From: an uncultured Prevotella sp.
Lineage (GTDB): Bacteria > Bacteroidota > Bacteroidia > Bacteroidales > Bacteroidaceae
Direction: 5' to 3'
Length of the DNA: 64,000 bases
NCBI GenBank assembly: GCA_944320195.1
Contig: CALUGP010000008.1
Coordinates: forward strand, 1-64,000
Shown here: positions 1 to 9,207 of the stretch, in pieces
How positions within the stretch are numbered: position 1 is the stretch's first letter
Layout of the letters: each line of letters opens with the position of its first letter
The notes under the pieces: generated by a model
Told to the model about the DNA's origin: nothing
Database searches by the model: none
Seen by the model: only the letters and a program-made list of their open reading frames with translations
Made by a program: the position numbers and the translations under genes

Positions 1-82
1 TGGCCTTCACAGGCAACCGCTCTATATCTTCAATAGGTATTAGTTTTTTAAGGTAAAAAGATTGTTTTCAGGATAACGATTG

Positions 83-114
83 CAAATATATGTACTTTTT
101 TTTTATTAACCAAA
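83..114 (-). promoter_or_regulatory. Leftward Bacteroidetes-type promoter
   Basis: Read on the minus strand, TTTG (111-114), a 20-nt spacer and TATATTTG (83-90) match the -33/-7 pattern of the Bacteroidetes housekeeping sigma factor. Transcription would run leftward out of the window. No minus-strand ATG occurs in positions 1-60, so the gene it serves starts outside the window and has a leader of 80 nt or more. Confidence 0.6.
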
Positions 115-137
115 TAATATTAAAGATTTATTTTTGC

Positions 138-160
138 TAATTTTGTGTGTGCCCACACAA
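138..160. promoter_or_regulatory. Inverted repeat over a TAATTTTG box, possible operator
   Basis: TTGTGTG (143-149) and CACACAA (154-160) form a perfect 7-bp inverted repeat with a 4-nt centre. It overlaps a TAATTTTG hexamer-like box at 138-145 that has no clear -33 partner. It could be a protein-binding site between the leftward promoter at 83-114 and the rightward gene at 301. I see no other feature in positions 161-260. Confidence 0.3.
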
Positions 161-264
161 TCCGGTTTTTTAACATTGATTAGTGGTTCTGCCCTTGTTG
201 CTGTCTGGTAAACGGGGTTATGCATGCCATGTAAACACTAATTTTCACTTTTTATTAATATATA

Positions 265-296
265 TTTGTCTGAATGGACAAAACATTGTAACTTTG
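265..296 (+). promoter_or_regulatory. Promoter of the GHL10 gene, adjacent to the start codon
   Basis: TTTG (265-268), a 20-nt spacer and TAACTTTG (289-296) match the Bacteroidetes consensus exactly. Only four bases separate the -7 box from the ATG at 301, so the message should have almost no 5' leader. Confidence 0.75.
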
Positions 297-300
297 GCGT

Positions 301-1824
301 ATGAAAATATATGAAATTCGTCAATCAATACAATTGCTGTTGGTAAGTGTGCTGTTGTTGGCAAGCATGCAGGCTTATTCCGCCAATCAGCAGAAACGAG
401 AGTTCAGGGGGGCGTGGATACAATGTGTCAACGGCCAGTTCATGGGGATGGGCACGCGCCAGATGCAGGAGACTTTGGCCAGCCAGTTGGACCGGTTGAA
501 GGAGTGTGGCGTAAATGCGATAATATTTCAGGTAAGGCCTGAGTGCGACGCTCTGTATGAAAGCAGCATCGAGCCCTGGAGCCGATTCCTTACAGGCCGG
601 CAGGGGCAAGCCCCGTCTCCATATTGGGATCCGCTGGCATGGATGGTTGAACAGTGCCATAATCGCGGCATGGAGTTGCATGCATGGATAAATCCCTACA
701 GGGCGAAGACCAAGACGACCAAAGAGCTATCCCGTAATCATGTCGCAATAAAACATCCTGAGATGGTGTTTGCATATGACGGCCAGTTGATCTTGAATCC
801 TGGGGTTCCTGAGAATCGTGACTATATATGCCGTGTGGTCGCAGACATTGTTGAGCGATACGACATTGACGGGTTGCATATAGATGATTATTTCTATCCG
901 TATCCCGCGCCGGGGCAGTCCATACCTGACGGTAGGGAATACGCTGCTTACAGTAACGGCATTAAAGACATCGGGGACTGGCGGCGTTATAATGTCAACG
1001 TTTTCATGCGTCAATTGTATGAAACGATACACGACGTAAAGCCGTGGGTAAAGTTCGGCGTTTCCCCATTTGGCATTTACCGGAACAAAAAGAGCGCTCC
1101 TGCCATAGGCAGTAATACCAACGGACTTCAGAATTATGACGACCTGTATGCCGATGTGCTCATGTGGGTGAACAATGGTTGGGTGGATTACTGTGTGCCG
1201 CAATTGTATTGGCAGATTGGGCATAAGGCTGCGGATTATGCGACGTTGATAAAATGGTGGGACAAATACGCGGGGAAACGTCATCTTTATATCGGCGAGG
1301 ATGTAGAGAGGACTGCCAAATACCCGGATCCGTCCAATCGGAATGTCAACCAGTTGCCGGCAAAACGCAAGCTTCACGAAGAAATGAGGAATGTAAAGGG
1401 CACAGTATTGTGGTACGCTAAGGCCGTGGTTGACAATGTTGGCAATTACGGCACGCTTCTGGAGAAAGTTTATTGGAAAAATCCGGCTCTTATGCCTATA
1501 ATGTCTTATATTGACGGAAAGTCGCCAAAGAAGGTGAGGAAAATGAAGATTATAGCCATGGAAGACGGCCCGGTGCTTTTTTGGAAAGCTCCAAGCGGCA
1601 AGGGCTGGAAAAATGAGGCTGTCAAATACGTAGTTTACAAATTTGACAAAGGTGACAAGGTAGACATTGACGATCCTTCAAAGATTGTGGCTGTCACAAC
1701 TGACACTTTCTATGAGATACCTGTCGATGATATAGGTAAAGGCGGTAAGGTAAGTTATGCGGTGACAGCCCTGGACAGGATGAGTAATGAAAGCAAGCCA
1801 AGAAAAAAGTCTATAAAATATTAA
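301..1824 (+). CDS. Secreted GHL10 (DUF187) family glycoside hydrolase
   Basis: A 507-residue protein of the glycosyl hydrolase-like 10 family, which is predicted to form a TIM barrel and to act on surface or cell-wall glycans. Residues 1-28 are a signal peptide ending near AYSA. The family opening is clear: EFRGAWIQC, then GVNAIIFQVRPECDALY and the long segment through HAWINPYRA at about residues 120-130. The DGLHIDDYFYPYP motif near residues 190-202 holds the conserved acidic residues of the barrel. The last 90 residues look like a fibronectin-III-like domain (YVVYKFDKGD, YEIPV, YAVTALDRMSNES). Family assignment is firm; the substrate cannot be read from the sequence. The promoter lies directly in front of the ATG, and the next gene follows with a gap of about 13 nt, so the two may be cotranscribed. 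Confidence 0.85.
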   Translation: MKIYEIRQSIQLLLVSVLLLASMQAYSANQQKREFRGAWIQCVNGQFMGMGTRQMQETLASQLDRLKECGVNAIIFQVRPECDALYESSIEPWSRFLTGRQGQAPSPYWDPLAWMVEQCHNRGMELHAWINPYRAKTKTTKELSRNHVAIKHPEMVFAYDGQLILNPGVPENRDYICRVVADIVERYDIDGLHIDDYFYPYPAPGQSIPDGREYAAYSNGIKDIGDWRRYNVNVFMRQLYETIHDVKPWVKFGVSPFGIYRNKKSAPAIGSNTNGLQNYDDLYADVLMWVNNGWVDYCVPQLYWQIGHKAADYATLIKWWDKYAGKRHLYIGEDVERTAKYPDPSNRNVNQLPAKRKLHEEMRNVKGTVLWYAKAVVDNVGNYGTLLEKVYWKNPALMPIMSYIDGKSPKKVRKMKIIAMEDGPVLFWKAPSGKGWKNEAVKYVVYKFDKGDKVDIDDPSKIVAVTTDTFYEIPVDDIGKGGKVSYAVTALDRMSNESKPRKKSIKY

Positions 1825-1837
1825 AATATTGCAGGCC

Positions 1838-2275
1838 ATGAATGTGAGTGATGCGACTATCGCGCAGTTAGAGCGCTTCATAAAGAAAATCGCCCAGAAG
1901 TTTCCTTCGTCAGAAGAGCCGGTGACAATGACAGACATACATATCATGTTGTCGCAAGATACAGGTGAGCTGATGGCATTTGACGACAATGACAAGGAAA
2001 TAACACGGTGTGTAGTAGATGAATGGATAAACAGTTCAGCCCCGGATTTTTATGACATCGTAGCCGGAACCGTAAGAGATTTGTTGGCAAGGATGCATGA
2101 AGTGGCTGATGGTTTATGCATATTGAAGCCGTATAGCTTTATTTTGGAGAATGACGAAAGGGAGCATTTGTGTGAACTGTATATTGCGGACAGCGACATA
2201 AGGATAATTGGCGGTGACCTTATGAATGGGCTTGATGAAGATCTTGACAAGTTTCTTGCTGATTTGTTTAAGTAG
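1838..2275 (+). CDS. Small acidic protein of unknown function
   Basis: A 145-residue soluble protein with no signal peptide or membrane segment. I do not recognise the family. The frame is open from a TTG at 1829, but the ATG at 1838 (MNVSDATIAQLERF) is the better start. It begins with a predicted helix rich in Lys and Glu, contains DFYDIVAGTVRDLLARM and a C-terminal stretch DLMNGLDEDLDKFLADLFK, and is generally acidic. It follows the GHL10 gene closely and is followed by a terminator-like hairpin at 2333-2380, so the two genes probably form one unit. A structural or adaptor role is possible but not shown. Confidence 0.7.
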   Translation: MNVSDATIAQLERFIKKIAQKFPSSEEPVTMTDIHIMLSQDTGELMAFDDNDKEITRCVVDEWINSSAPDFYDIVAGTVRDLLARMHEVADGLCILKPYSFILENDEREHLCELYIADSDIRIIGGDLMNGLDEDLDKFLADLFK

Positions 2276-2332
2276 GCGGAACCAGTGGGCATCAGGCGAT
2301 TTTTGCGCTGCATTTATATTGACGGCATCGTT

Positions 2333-2380
2333 AAAGGCTGCATTTTCCGTATGTGAAGGGTAGCCTTTATTTTTTATTTT
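2333..2380 (+). terminator. Terminator after the small acidic protein gene
   Basis: AAAGGCT (2333-2339) pairs with AGCCTTT (2362-2368) and is followed by a T-rich tail (ATTTTTTATTTT). This is the form of a rho-independent terminator for the rightward pair of genes before it. Confidence 0.6.
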
Positions 2381-2456
2381 GAATGTCTACATTTTATGGT
2401 TTATTTAAAATGACACCATATAAAGCTCATGTTTTTTATTTTTTTTAGCTGACATG

Positions 2457-2487
2457 TTTGATTTATACAATATTTTTAGTATTTTTG
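2457..2487 (+). promoter_or_regulatory. Promoter of the GldB-like lipoprotein gene
   Basis: TTTG (2457-2460), a 19-nt spacer and TATTTTTG (2480-2487) match the Bacteroidetes consensus. The ATG at 2506 lies 18 nt after the -7 box. Confidence 0.7.
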
Positions 2488-2505
2488 CAGAAATAAAAGT
2501 AGTAC

Positions 2506-3315
2506 ATGGTTAGGAAAATCCACATATTGCTTTTAGTGTCGTTGCTCATATTCGTGGCATGTGACATGAGATTGAAGCCGTTTGACGATAGCGAGCACCG
2601 GATAGAAGTGTGCCGCTATGACCGTTTGGAGAGCCAGTACCTTACAACTGGTGATTTTTCGGCTTTGCAGCAAATGAACATGGATTATCCAATGGAGACA
2701 CGTACATTGATAGAAGATGTCCTTCGGTTGGGTGAAGTGAACAATCCCGAGATAAACCATAAGTTTCTTGCTTTCTTTCAGGATTCCACGTTGCAGACAA
2801 TTGTTTCTGATGCGGAATCGCAATATGCCAACATGGATGATATAAACACGAAACTTAACAGTGCATTTGAGAAACTGAAAAAACATATACCTGACATGCC
2901 GATTCCGAATGTATATGCACAGATAGGGGCATTGGATCAGAGCATTGTTGTAGGAAATCAGTCCATAGGAATATCTTTGGATAAATATCTTGGTAAAGAC
3001 TATCCGCTTTATAAGAAATATTATTTGCCTTCACAACGTGCAACAATGACACGAGAACATATTGTGCCTGATTGTCTCAGCTTTTATCTGCTTGGACTTT
3101 ATCCTATGCATGACTTTGAGGGGCGTACCCAGTTGGAAAGAGACATCCATATCGGTAAGATAATGTGGGTGTGCAATGTTGCTTTGGGGTACAGGTTCTT
3201 CAAGTCGCGATATATTGACATTGTCGGCAAGTATATGGAATCAAACAAGTCGGTTGACATTAAACAATTGTTGGAAGAGAACAACTGTGCGCGCATAATT
3301 GAGTTTATGGGATAA
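2506..3315 (+). CDS. GldB-like lipoprotein
   Basis: A 269-residue lipoprotein related to the gliding-motility protein GldB, which in flavobacteria is a membrane lipoprotein needed for gliding. The first 19 residues form a lipoprotein signal with lipobox LIFVAC, so Cys19 should be lipidated. Recognisable family parts are the region PDMPIPNVYAQIGALDQS, the segment GISLDKYLGKDYPLYKKYYLP and the end RIIEFMG. GldB relatives are common in non-gliding Bacteroidales and no other gld gene is in the window, so motility should not be inferred from it. It has its own promoter and is followed 70 nt later by another lipoprotein gene on the same strand. Confidence 0.75.
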   Translation: MVRKIHILLLVSLLIFVACDMRLKPFDDSEHRIEVCRYDRLESQYLTTGDFSALQQMNMDYPMETRTLIEDVLRLGEVNNPEINHKFLAFFQDSTLQTIVSDAESQYANMDDINTKLNSAFEKLKKHIPDMPIPNVYAQIGALDQSIVVGNQSIGISLDKYLGKDYPLYKKYYLPSQRATMTREHIVPDCLSFYLLGLYPMHDFEGRTQLERDIHIGKIMWVCNVALGYRFFKSRYIDIVGKYMESNKSVDIKQLLEENNCARIIEFMG

Positions 3316-3386
3316 GTCACGGCTTTATTTTCCCCCTTTTCTTGTCTTGCATGCAATATAACAGCATGCCCGTCGTTATAATAGCG

Positions 3387-4838
3387 ATGATAAAGATATT
3401 GCATGTGTTTTTAGCCTTTGCGTGTGGCTTTTTTCTTTGTGCTTGTTCAGACGATGATTCATTCAGCACATCGTCATCTGGCTTGCTGACGTTTTCTACG
3501 GATACAGTGCGTCTTGATACTGTTTTCACCACGGTGCCTTCTTCCACCAGATCGTTTTGGGTATATAACAAGTCCGGCGATGGTCTACGTTGCTTGTCTG
3601 TGCGTCTTGCAAACGGCAATCAGACAGGGTTCAGAGTGAATGTTGATGGTGAGTATTTAAGTCCGGAAGCTGGTTATCAGGTTCAAAATGTCGAGATTCG
3701 TAAAAATGACAGTGTACGAATCTTTGTCGAACTTACTTCTCCTGTCAATGCGACTGACGGGCCACAATTGACTGAAGACGACTTGGTTTTTCATTTGGAA
3801 AGTGGTGTGGAGCAGAAAGTAAATCTCAATGCATATACATGGAACGCAACTCTGTTAAGGGATGTTGTTATAAACAGCGACTCGACAATAGATGGACGCG
3901 ATAAGCCCGTAGTCATATATGGCTGTCTGAAAGTTGATAGCATGGCGACATTGCGTATAGCACCAGGAACAACATTGTTCTTTCATTCAGATGCAGGAAT
4001 AGATGTTTATGGCAAGCTGATAGCTGAAGGAACCGCAGATGAGAACATCACGTTTCGTGGCGACAGGACAGACAAAATGTTTGATTATCTGCCATATGAC
4101 TTGGTAAGTGGTCAATGGCGTGGCATAAGATTGCATGGTTCGTCATATGGGAATAGAGTCTCATATGCGGATATACACGGTACCTTTGATGGAATAGTAT
4201 GTGATTCGTCAGACGTTTCAAAGCACAAGCTCCTATTACGTAACAGTATTGTCCATAATTGCCAGGGAGACGGTTTGCGCACATATTCAAGCATGGTGAA
4301 AGTTGAAAATAGCCAGCTTACCAACGCTTCTGGCAATTGTGTTGCTGTATATGGAGGCAATGTCAGCATGGTTCATTGTACGCTGGCACAGTTTTATCCA
4401 TTTAGCTCAAGCCGTGGGGTGGCGCTGATGTTCACTAACATTGACGGAGATAAGATTTTTCCGTTAGAGCGAATGGATTGTATAAATAGCATTGTGACTG
4501 GCTACGGTGAAGATATGCTCTATAGCATTAAGGCGGATAAGGCAACCGCGTTTAATTATCATTTTATAAGTTCGCTTGTCCGTATTTCTGAACGTGGTAG
4601 TGACGAGAATTTTATCGATGTGAAATTTGAAAATGTTGAAGACACATTGTCTATAAGCGGAGACGGGAACTTTAAGTTGATAGATATTGATCACCAGCGG
4701 TATGATTTCCACCTTGATGCAAAATCTCCGGCAATTGGCGCGGCAAATAAGGATTATTCATTACCGGAAGATCGTGACGGGACACCTCGTGACGACACGC
4801 CTGATATTGGTTGTTACGAATTCATCTGGGTGGAATAG
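3387..4838 (+). CDS. Right-handed beta-helix lipoprotein
   Basis: A 483-residue predicted surface or periplasmic lipoprotein. The frame is open from 3342, but the ATG at 3387 gives a proper lipoprotein signal (MIKILHVFLAF to lipobox FFLCAC); an ATG at 3366 is also possible. The N-terminal third looks like beta-sandwich sequence. From about residue 170 there are repeated short beta-strand segments typical of a right-handed parallel beta-helix (IAPGTTLFFHSDAGIDVYG, GIRLHGSSYGNRVSYADIHG, HNCQGDGLRTYSS). The end DAKSPAIGAANKDY...DIGCYEF is the choice-of-anchor Q type terminus seen in many beta-helix proteins. Its ligand is unknown; polysaccharide binding or lysis is the usual role of this fold (inference). 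Confidence 0.75.
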   Translation: MIKILHVFLAFACGFFLCACSDDDSFSTSSSGLLTFSTDTVRLDTVFTTVPSSTRSFWVYNKSGDGLRCLSVRLANGNQTGFRVNVDGEYLSPEAGYQVQNVEIRKNDSVRIFVELTSPVNATDGPQLTEDDLVFHLESGVEQKVNLNAYTWNATLLRDVVINSDSTIDGRDKPVVIYGCLKVDSMATLRIAPGTTLFFHSDAGIDVYGKLIAEGTADENITFRGDRTDKMFDYLPYDLVSGQWRGIRLHGSSYGNRVSYADIHGTFDGIVCDSSDVSKHKLLLRNSIVHNCQGDGLRTYSSMVKVENSQLTNASGNCVAVYGGNVSMVHCTLAQFYPFSSSRGVALMFTNIDGDKIFPLERMDCINSIVTGYGEDMLYSIKADKATAFNYHFISSLVRISERGSDENFIDVKFENVEDTLSISGDGNFKLIDIDHQRYDFHLDAKSPAIGAANKDYSLPEDRDGTPRDDTPDIGCYEFIWVE

Positions 4839-4845
4839 AGTGAAA

Positions 4846-4890
4846 CGAAAAGGCACAAGACGGTTTATAAAATGTTCTTGAGCCTTTTCG
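4846..4890. terminator. Bidirectional terminator between convergent genes
   Basis: A near-perfect inverted repeat: CGAAAAGGC-A-CAAGA (4846-4860) against TCTTG-A-GCCTTTTCG (4876-4890), with a single A/A mismatch. It lies between the stop of the beta-helix gene and the stop of the leftward nadE gene. The A and T runs inside the arms suit termination from both sides. Confidence 0.7.
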
Positions 4891-4904
4891 CAATATTCAG
4901 AATG

Positions 4905-6842
4905 TCAAATTTGTCCGCATTCTTTTAGCCATAACGTTGATGACGCATCACTTGGCATGCGCCAGTCGCTTCGTGGACTTAGGCTAATACTTCCTACTTT
5001 GGGGCCGTCCGGCAAGCATGAACGTTTGAACTGTTGTGCGAAAAAGCGGCGGAGAAATGTCGTAAGCCATTTTTTTATGGTGTCCTCATCATATGAAGAA
5101 CCGCCGTTGCTGCCGTTGAATGCTCGGCATGCAAGCATGAATACTTTGGTTGGGCGAAAACCAAAACGCAATATGTTGTAAAGAAAGAAATCGTGCAATT
5201 CATACGGACCTACAATGTCTTCTGTTTTTTGGCTTATGTTGCCATCTTTGTCAGCAGGTATCAGTTCGGGGCTGACAGGGGTGTCTATGATGTCCAACAG
5301 GATGTTTCGTGACGTGTTGTCCATGTTGTTTGCCGCATATTGCACAAGGTACCGTATCAGAGTTTTGGGAATGCCTGCATTTACGCCGTACATACTCATA
5401 TGGTCTCCGTTATAAGTAGCCCAGCCAAGGGCGAGTTCTGACAGGTCGCCTGTGCCGATAACAAGGCCGTTTGTTTTATTTGCAATATCCATAAGAATCT
5501 GCGTACGTTCTCTTGCTTGGCTGTTTTCGTAAGTGACATCGTGTATGTCAATGTCTTGTCCAATATCATTGAAATGCTGTTTTACAGCGTTCGTTATGTC
5601 TACTTCACGTTGTGTTATGCCAAGGCTACGCATAAGAGATGTCGCATTTGTATGAGTTCTGCCTGTGGTTCCAAAGCCTGGCATTGTAACACCGATGACA
5701 CCCTTTCTTTCCCATCCAAGCTTGTCGAATGTTTTTACACAGACAATCAGTGCAAGGGTGCTGTCTAATCCACCGCTTACGCCTAAAACAACATTCTTGC
5801 AGCCTGTATGTACAAGGCGTTTGGCCAATCCTGCTATTTGTATTGAAAGAATCTCGTTGCAACTGTCGGCCATGTCTGCGTCCTTTGGAATAAAAGGATG
5901 CGGATCAACGTTGCGTATCAATTCAAAGTCATGATGTGCCGTGGTTGTATGTGAGTTGATAATGCGGACGGTATGTCCTCTTTGAGCTGTGGCATACGTG
6001 CTGTTTGCGCGGCGTTCACTGCGTAACTTTTCAATGTCGATTTGTGTTATTACAGTTTGTGGCTCAAGGTTAAACCGTTTCCCGTTAGCCAATAGCTGTC
6101 CGTTTTCGTATATCATTGCATTGCCTGAATATACTGCATCTTGCGAACTTTCGCCGAAACCGCAACCGCTGTAAACATATCCTGAGATGGTGCGTGCGCT
6201 TTGTTGTGCCAACAGGCTTTTAAGGTAGGAATGTTTGCCTATCAGTTCATCACTTGCGGACAGATTGAAAATGATGTCGGCCCCGGCTAATGCGAGTTGT
6301 GTGCTTGGAGGTGCCGGAGCCCAGACATCTTCACAGATTTCCACACCAAACAAGGCTCCATCGCATGTGCGGAATAATGTTGGTTGTGGGGTAACAAGAA
6401 CTGTATTGCCTGCATATCGTATTTCGGTGGGTTGTAAGTCTCTTGATGATGCGAACCAACGTTTTTCGTAAAACTCACTATAATTTGGCAAGTATGTTTT
6501 TGGTATGAGTCCCAGCAAATCGCCCTTTTGTATTATTGCCGCGCAGTTGAGCAGCAAATTGCCTGCGATGACAGGAACTCCTACTATTGTAATAATGTCA
6601 AGGTTTCTCGTAAAGTCGAGCAGCATAAGAATGGCTGTTTCGGCTTGTTCGAGTAAAAGGGTTTGATGAAAGAGGTCTTGGCAAGTGTATCCTGTGATGC
6701 AAAGCTCTGGAAAAACAATGACCTCCACGCCTTTTCCTTCAGCTTGCGCTATGATATTCTCTATTTGTTGTAAGTTGTATTCACAGTCGGCGACTTTTGT
6801 TAAAGGCACTGCGGCTGAAACTGTTAAAAATCCGTGTTCCAT
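4905..6842 (-). CDS. nadE: Glutamine-dependent NAD+ synthase
   Basis: A 645-residue two-domain enzyme that makes NAD+ from deamido-NAD+, ATP and glutamine in the cytosol. The N-terminal nitrilase-type glutaminase domain has the Glu-Lys-Cys triad at Glu46 (VFPELCITGY), Lys115 (IPKTYLPNY) and Cys170 (GVEICEDVW). The C-terminal synthetase domain has the PP-loop SGGLDS at residues 356-361 and the GTGDLSELALGWATYNGDHMS region. Length and order fit the glutamine-dependent class. It is the last gene of the leftward group pap2-queA-DUF2027-nadE, 24 nt after its neighbour, and ends at the shared terminator at 4846-4890. Confidence 0.97.
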   Translation of the reverse strand: MEHGFLTVSAAVPLTKVADCEYNLQQIENIIAQAEGKGVEVIVFPELCITGYTCQDLFHQTLLLEQAETAILMLLDFTRNLDIITIVGVPVIAGNLLLNCAAIIQKGDLLGLIPKTYLPNYSEFYEKRWFASSRDLQPTEIRYAGNTVLVTPQPTLFRTCDGALFGVEICEDVWAPAPPSTQLALAGADIIFNLSASDELIGKHSYLKSLLAQQSARTISGYVYSGCGFGESSQDAVYSGNAMIYENGQLLANGKRFNLEPQTVITQIDIEKLRSERRANSTYATAQRGHTVRIINSHTTTAHHDFELIRNVDPHPFIPKDADMADSCNEILSIQIAGLAKRLVHTGCKNVVLGVSGGLDSTLALIVCVKTFDKLGWERKGVIGVTMPGFGTTGRTHTNATSLMRSLGITQREVDITNAVKQHFNDIGQDIDIHDVTYENSQARERTQILMDIANKTNGLVIGTGDLSELALGWATYNGDHMSMYGVNAGIPKTLIRYLVQYAANNMDNTSRNILLDIIDTPVSPELIPADKDGNISQKTEDIVGPYELHDFFLYNILRFGFRPTKVFMLACRAFNGSNGGSSYDEDTIKKWLTTFLRRFFAQQFKRSCLPDGPKVGSISLSPRSDWRMPSDASSTLWLKECGQI

Positions 6843-6866
6843 AAGTCTGAATGATTTTGCGTCAAT

Positions 6867-7931
6867 CTACAGTTTGACGGTTACTTGGGTGGCACCGTAT
6901 CCATATTCTTGGAATGATGCGTCTTGGTATTGGCATTTTTTATACTTATAATTAAGCTCATGTATTATTGCATGGCGCAATACTCCTTCGCCTTTGCCAT
7001 GAATGAATATGAGCCTTGTTCCCACTTTGTTTTTATATTCGTCCATCGTCTTGCGGAATACGTCGAGCTGATGATTCAGAATGTCAGCGGCTGTTAGTCC
7101 TGCCGTAGTTTCCAATAATTCGTTGGCATGCAGATCTATTATTATCGGGGCATTCTTGTCTCTTGATTTTTTTGCCGGCATGACTGTGCGTTTATTGTTG
7201 TCATTCTGGATTTTTTGCGCCATTTCTTGTTTCAATTTCTTGGCATCAATGACAAGCGGACGCACTGGCTGGTCATTTTCCACAATGGTGTAGAGTAATG
7301 CCGGTTGTTCAAAAAAGTCGTTTTCCTTGAATGTGTGCAGTTTATAGAATTTCACTGTGTCTATCCTTAGACGGGCATCTATTACCGGTTTTATCATGAA
7401 CGGTTTGTTGCGTTTGTATGCGATAAGTTGTATGCAGACGCGTTCAATTGAATTTAACATGTCTCTGTCAATTTCTTCGATGAAGAGTTTTGTATTAGGT
7501 TCAATTTCGCCGCCGGAGCGTAAATGCCATGTTGCGCCTTCCGCAGAAAGATATGTGTAGCATATGTAGTAATTTGAGTCATTGACGATGTAGGCCTCAA
7601 ATGGAGTTTGCGTTATTTCTTTGTCGTTGACGGGAACGAAAGCCAGATATGCTGAGAGTGAGTCTCCACCATTGCGTTCTTCAGGTTCTGGATGGAATGT
7701 CACCGGTCGGTCGGCCGGATCGTAGTCCTCGTCTTTCTGGTTTTCCTGCTTGTTCGGTGTGTCTATTTTTATGTTGTAATCGTCCGTGTCAACAACGACG
7801 ACATCGTTTATTCGTACTGGGATTTGGAAACCGTCCTCGTCTTCTACCAAGACTATGTTTTTACCTTGAAAGCCTGCGACGACACCTCCGCCGGTTTCAC
7901 TTAGAAATCTAACTTTGTCACCTGTTTTCAT
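6867..7931 (-). CDS. DUF2027 and Smr domain protein
   Basis: A 354-residue protein typical of Bacteroidetes. The first 60 residues are an SH3-like beta domain (MKTGDKVRFLSETGGGVVAGF), followed by the DUF2027 region up to about residue 250. The last 80 residues are a Smr domain: IDLHANELLETTAGLTAADIL, then RLIFIHGKGEGVLRHAI with the conserved HGKG motif. Smr domains in MutS2 and related proteins are nucleases acting on nucleic-acid branches or on stalled ribosomes. Whether this one cuts DNA or RNA is not known. It lies 50 nt after queA and 24 nt before nadE on the same strand, so they are probably cotranscribed. Confidence 0.85.
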   Translation of the reverse strand: MKTGDKVRFLSETGGGVVAGFQGKNIVLVEDEDGFQIPVRINDVVVVDTDDYNIKIDTPNKQENQKDEDYDPADRPVTFHPEPEERNGGDSLSAYLAFVPVNDKEITQTPFEAYIVNDSNYYICYTYLSAEGATWHLRSGGEIEPNTKLFIEEIDRDMLNSIERVCIQLIAYKRNKPFMIKPVIDARLRIDTVKFYKLHTFKENDFFEQPALLYTIVENDQPVRPLVIDAKKLKQEMAQKIQNDNNKRTVMPAKKSRDKNAPIIIDLHANELLETTAGLTAADILNHQLDVFRKTMDEYKNKVGTRLIFIHGKGEGVLRHAIIHELNYKYKKCQYQDASFQEYGYGATQVTVKL

Positions 7932-7981
7932 AATGCTGTGTTATGTTGTTGCGTTTGTGGATTTATGATATTCTTGCAGTG

Positions 7982-9196
7982 TTATGGAATTAATAAAGAA
8001 CTGTCTCCGTAACTTAAGAATCTGAAATCATGTTTCAATGCATAGTCGTATATTGTTTTCCAATCTCCATGTACAAATGCGCTGACCAGCAGCAACAGTG
8101 TACTTTGTGGCTGGTGGAAGTTCGTTACAAGCATTTTTACAATTTTGTATTTGTAACCGGGGGCGATAATTATTTGTGTACTGCCATGCAGGGAGTTTAG
8201 GCCGTTACGGTTGAGATAGTCTATTATGTTTTCCAGTGCTTTCACGGGGGGCAATGTCGGATTTGCGTCGTATGGCTCCCATTGGTCTATGTGCAGTTGT
8301 TCTTCCGAGGCGTCATTGTTGTTTTCCAGCCGTACCCCCATGTAGTAAAGGCTTTCAAGTGTGCGCACACTTGTGGTGCCTACAGCTATGGCGCTTGCTC
8401 CGTGTCTTATTAGATTTTCTATTGTTGAGCGCTTGACGCAGATATATTCTGTATGCATGTCGTGACCTGAAATTTCTACGCTTTTCACCGGTTTGAAAGT
8501 GCCGGCTCCAACGTGCAATGTAAGTTCGTCGCGGTCGATGCCGTGCGTGTCAATCAGGTTGAGTACATGTTCGGTGAAATGCAACCCCGCTGTCGGGGCT
8601 GCTACGCTGCCTTTTATTTTTGAATATACGGTCTGATAAGTTGTTTTGTCACTTTCCTGCGTATTACGGTTAAGATATGGAGGTATCGGCAGCTCGCCGA
8701 CGCATTCCAATATTTCTGCGAATGTGATGTCATTGTCATCCCATGAAAAGTCTACCAGATGGCTTGTGCCCACTTCGTCATGGCGCACGGCCGACAGGTT
8801 GACATCGTGTCCGTTTATGTTGAACGTGCATGTCAGCGCTCCGTCTTTCCATTTTTTCAGGTTGCCGATCATGCATAACCATGAACACTTGCCACGGCTT
8901 TGGAACATGAGTTCATAGTCAGACGGCTGAGCGGGCTCTAACAAGAACACTTCAATCAAGGCTCCTGTGCTTTTCCTGAAATGCATGCGTGCCTGTATTA
9001 CCCGTGTGTTGTTGAATATCATGAGTGAGCCTGAAGGCAAATGGTCGGCAATGTTGTAAAACATGTCTTCTGACACTTCGCCCTTGTCGTATATAAGCAG
9101 TTTGCTATGGTCTCGCGGGCTCACTGGGAATTTGGCTATGCGGCCGTTCGGCAGATTGTAGTCAAAATCTTTTATGCGGATATGTTTAGTGTCCAT
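7982..9196 (-). CDS. queA: S-adenosylmethionine:tRNA ribosyltransferase-isomerase
   Basis: A 404-residue QueA, which transfers and rearranges the ribosyl part of SAM onto preQ1 in tRNA to give epoxyqueuosine. Family marks are the start DFDYNLPNGRIAKFPVSPRDHSKLL, the segment GSVAAPTAGLHFTEHVL, the motif LHVGAGTFKPVK and TNFHQPQSTLLLLVSAF near the end. The length is somewhat above the usual 340-360 residues, with an insertion in the middle (roughly LENNNDASEEQL) that is common in Bacteroidetes copies. It begins 11 nt after the pap2 gene. Confidence 0.95.
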   Translation of the reverse strand: MDTKHIRIKDFDYNLPNGRIAKFPVSPRDHSKLLIYDKGEVSEDMFYNIADHLPSGSLMIFNNTRVIQARMHFRKSTGALIEVFLLEPAQPSDYELMFQSRGKCSWLCMIGNLKKWKDGALTCTFNINGHDVNLSAVRHDEVGTSHLVDFSWDDNDITFAEILECVGELPIPPYLNRNTQESDKTTYQTVYSKIKGSVAAPTAGLHFTEHVLNLIDTHGIDRDELTLHVGAGTFKPVKSVEISGHDMHTEYICVKRSTIENLIRHGASAIAVGTTSVRTLESLYYMGVRLENNNDASEEQLHIDQWEPYDANPTLPPVKALENIIDYLNRNGLNSLHGSTQIIIAPGYKYKIVKMLVTNFHQPQSTLLLLVSAFVHGDWKTIYDYALKHDFRFLSYGDSSLLIP

Positions 9197-9207
9197 GATT
9201 TAAGTGG

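Noticed and set aside
5626-6478. Several plus- and minus-strand frames within nadE
   Set aside because: All are in the shadow of nadE, whose motifs are complete.
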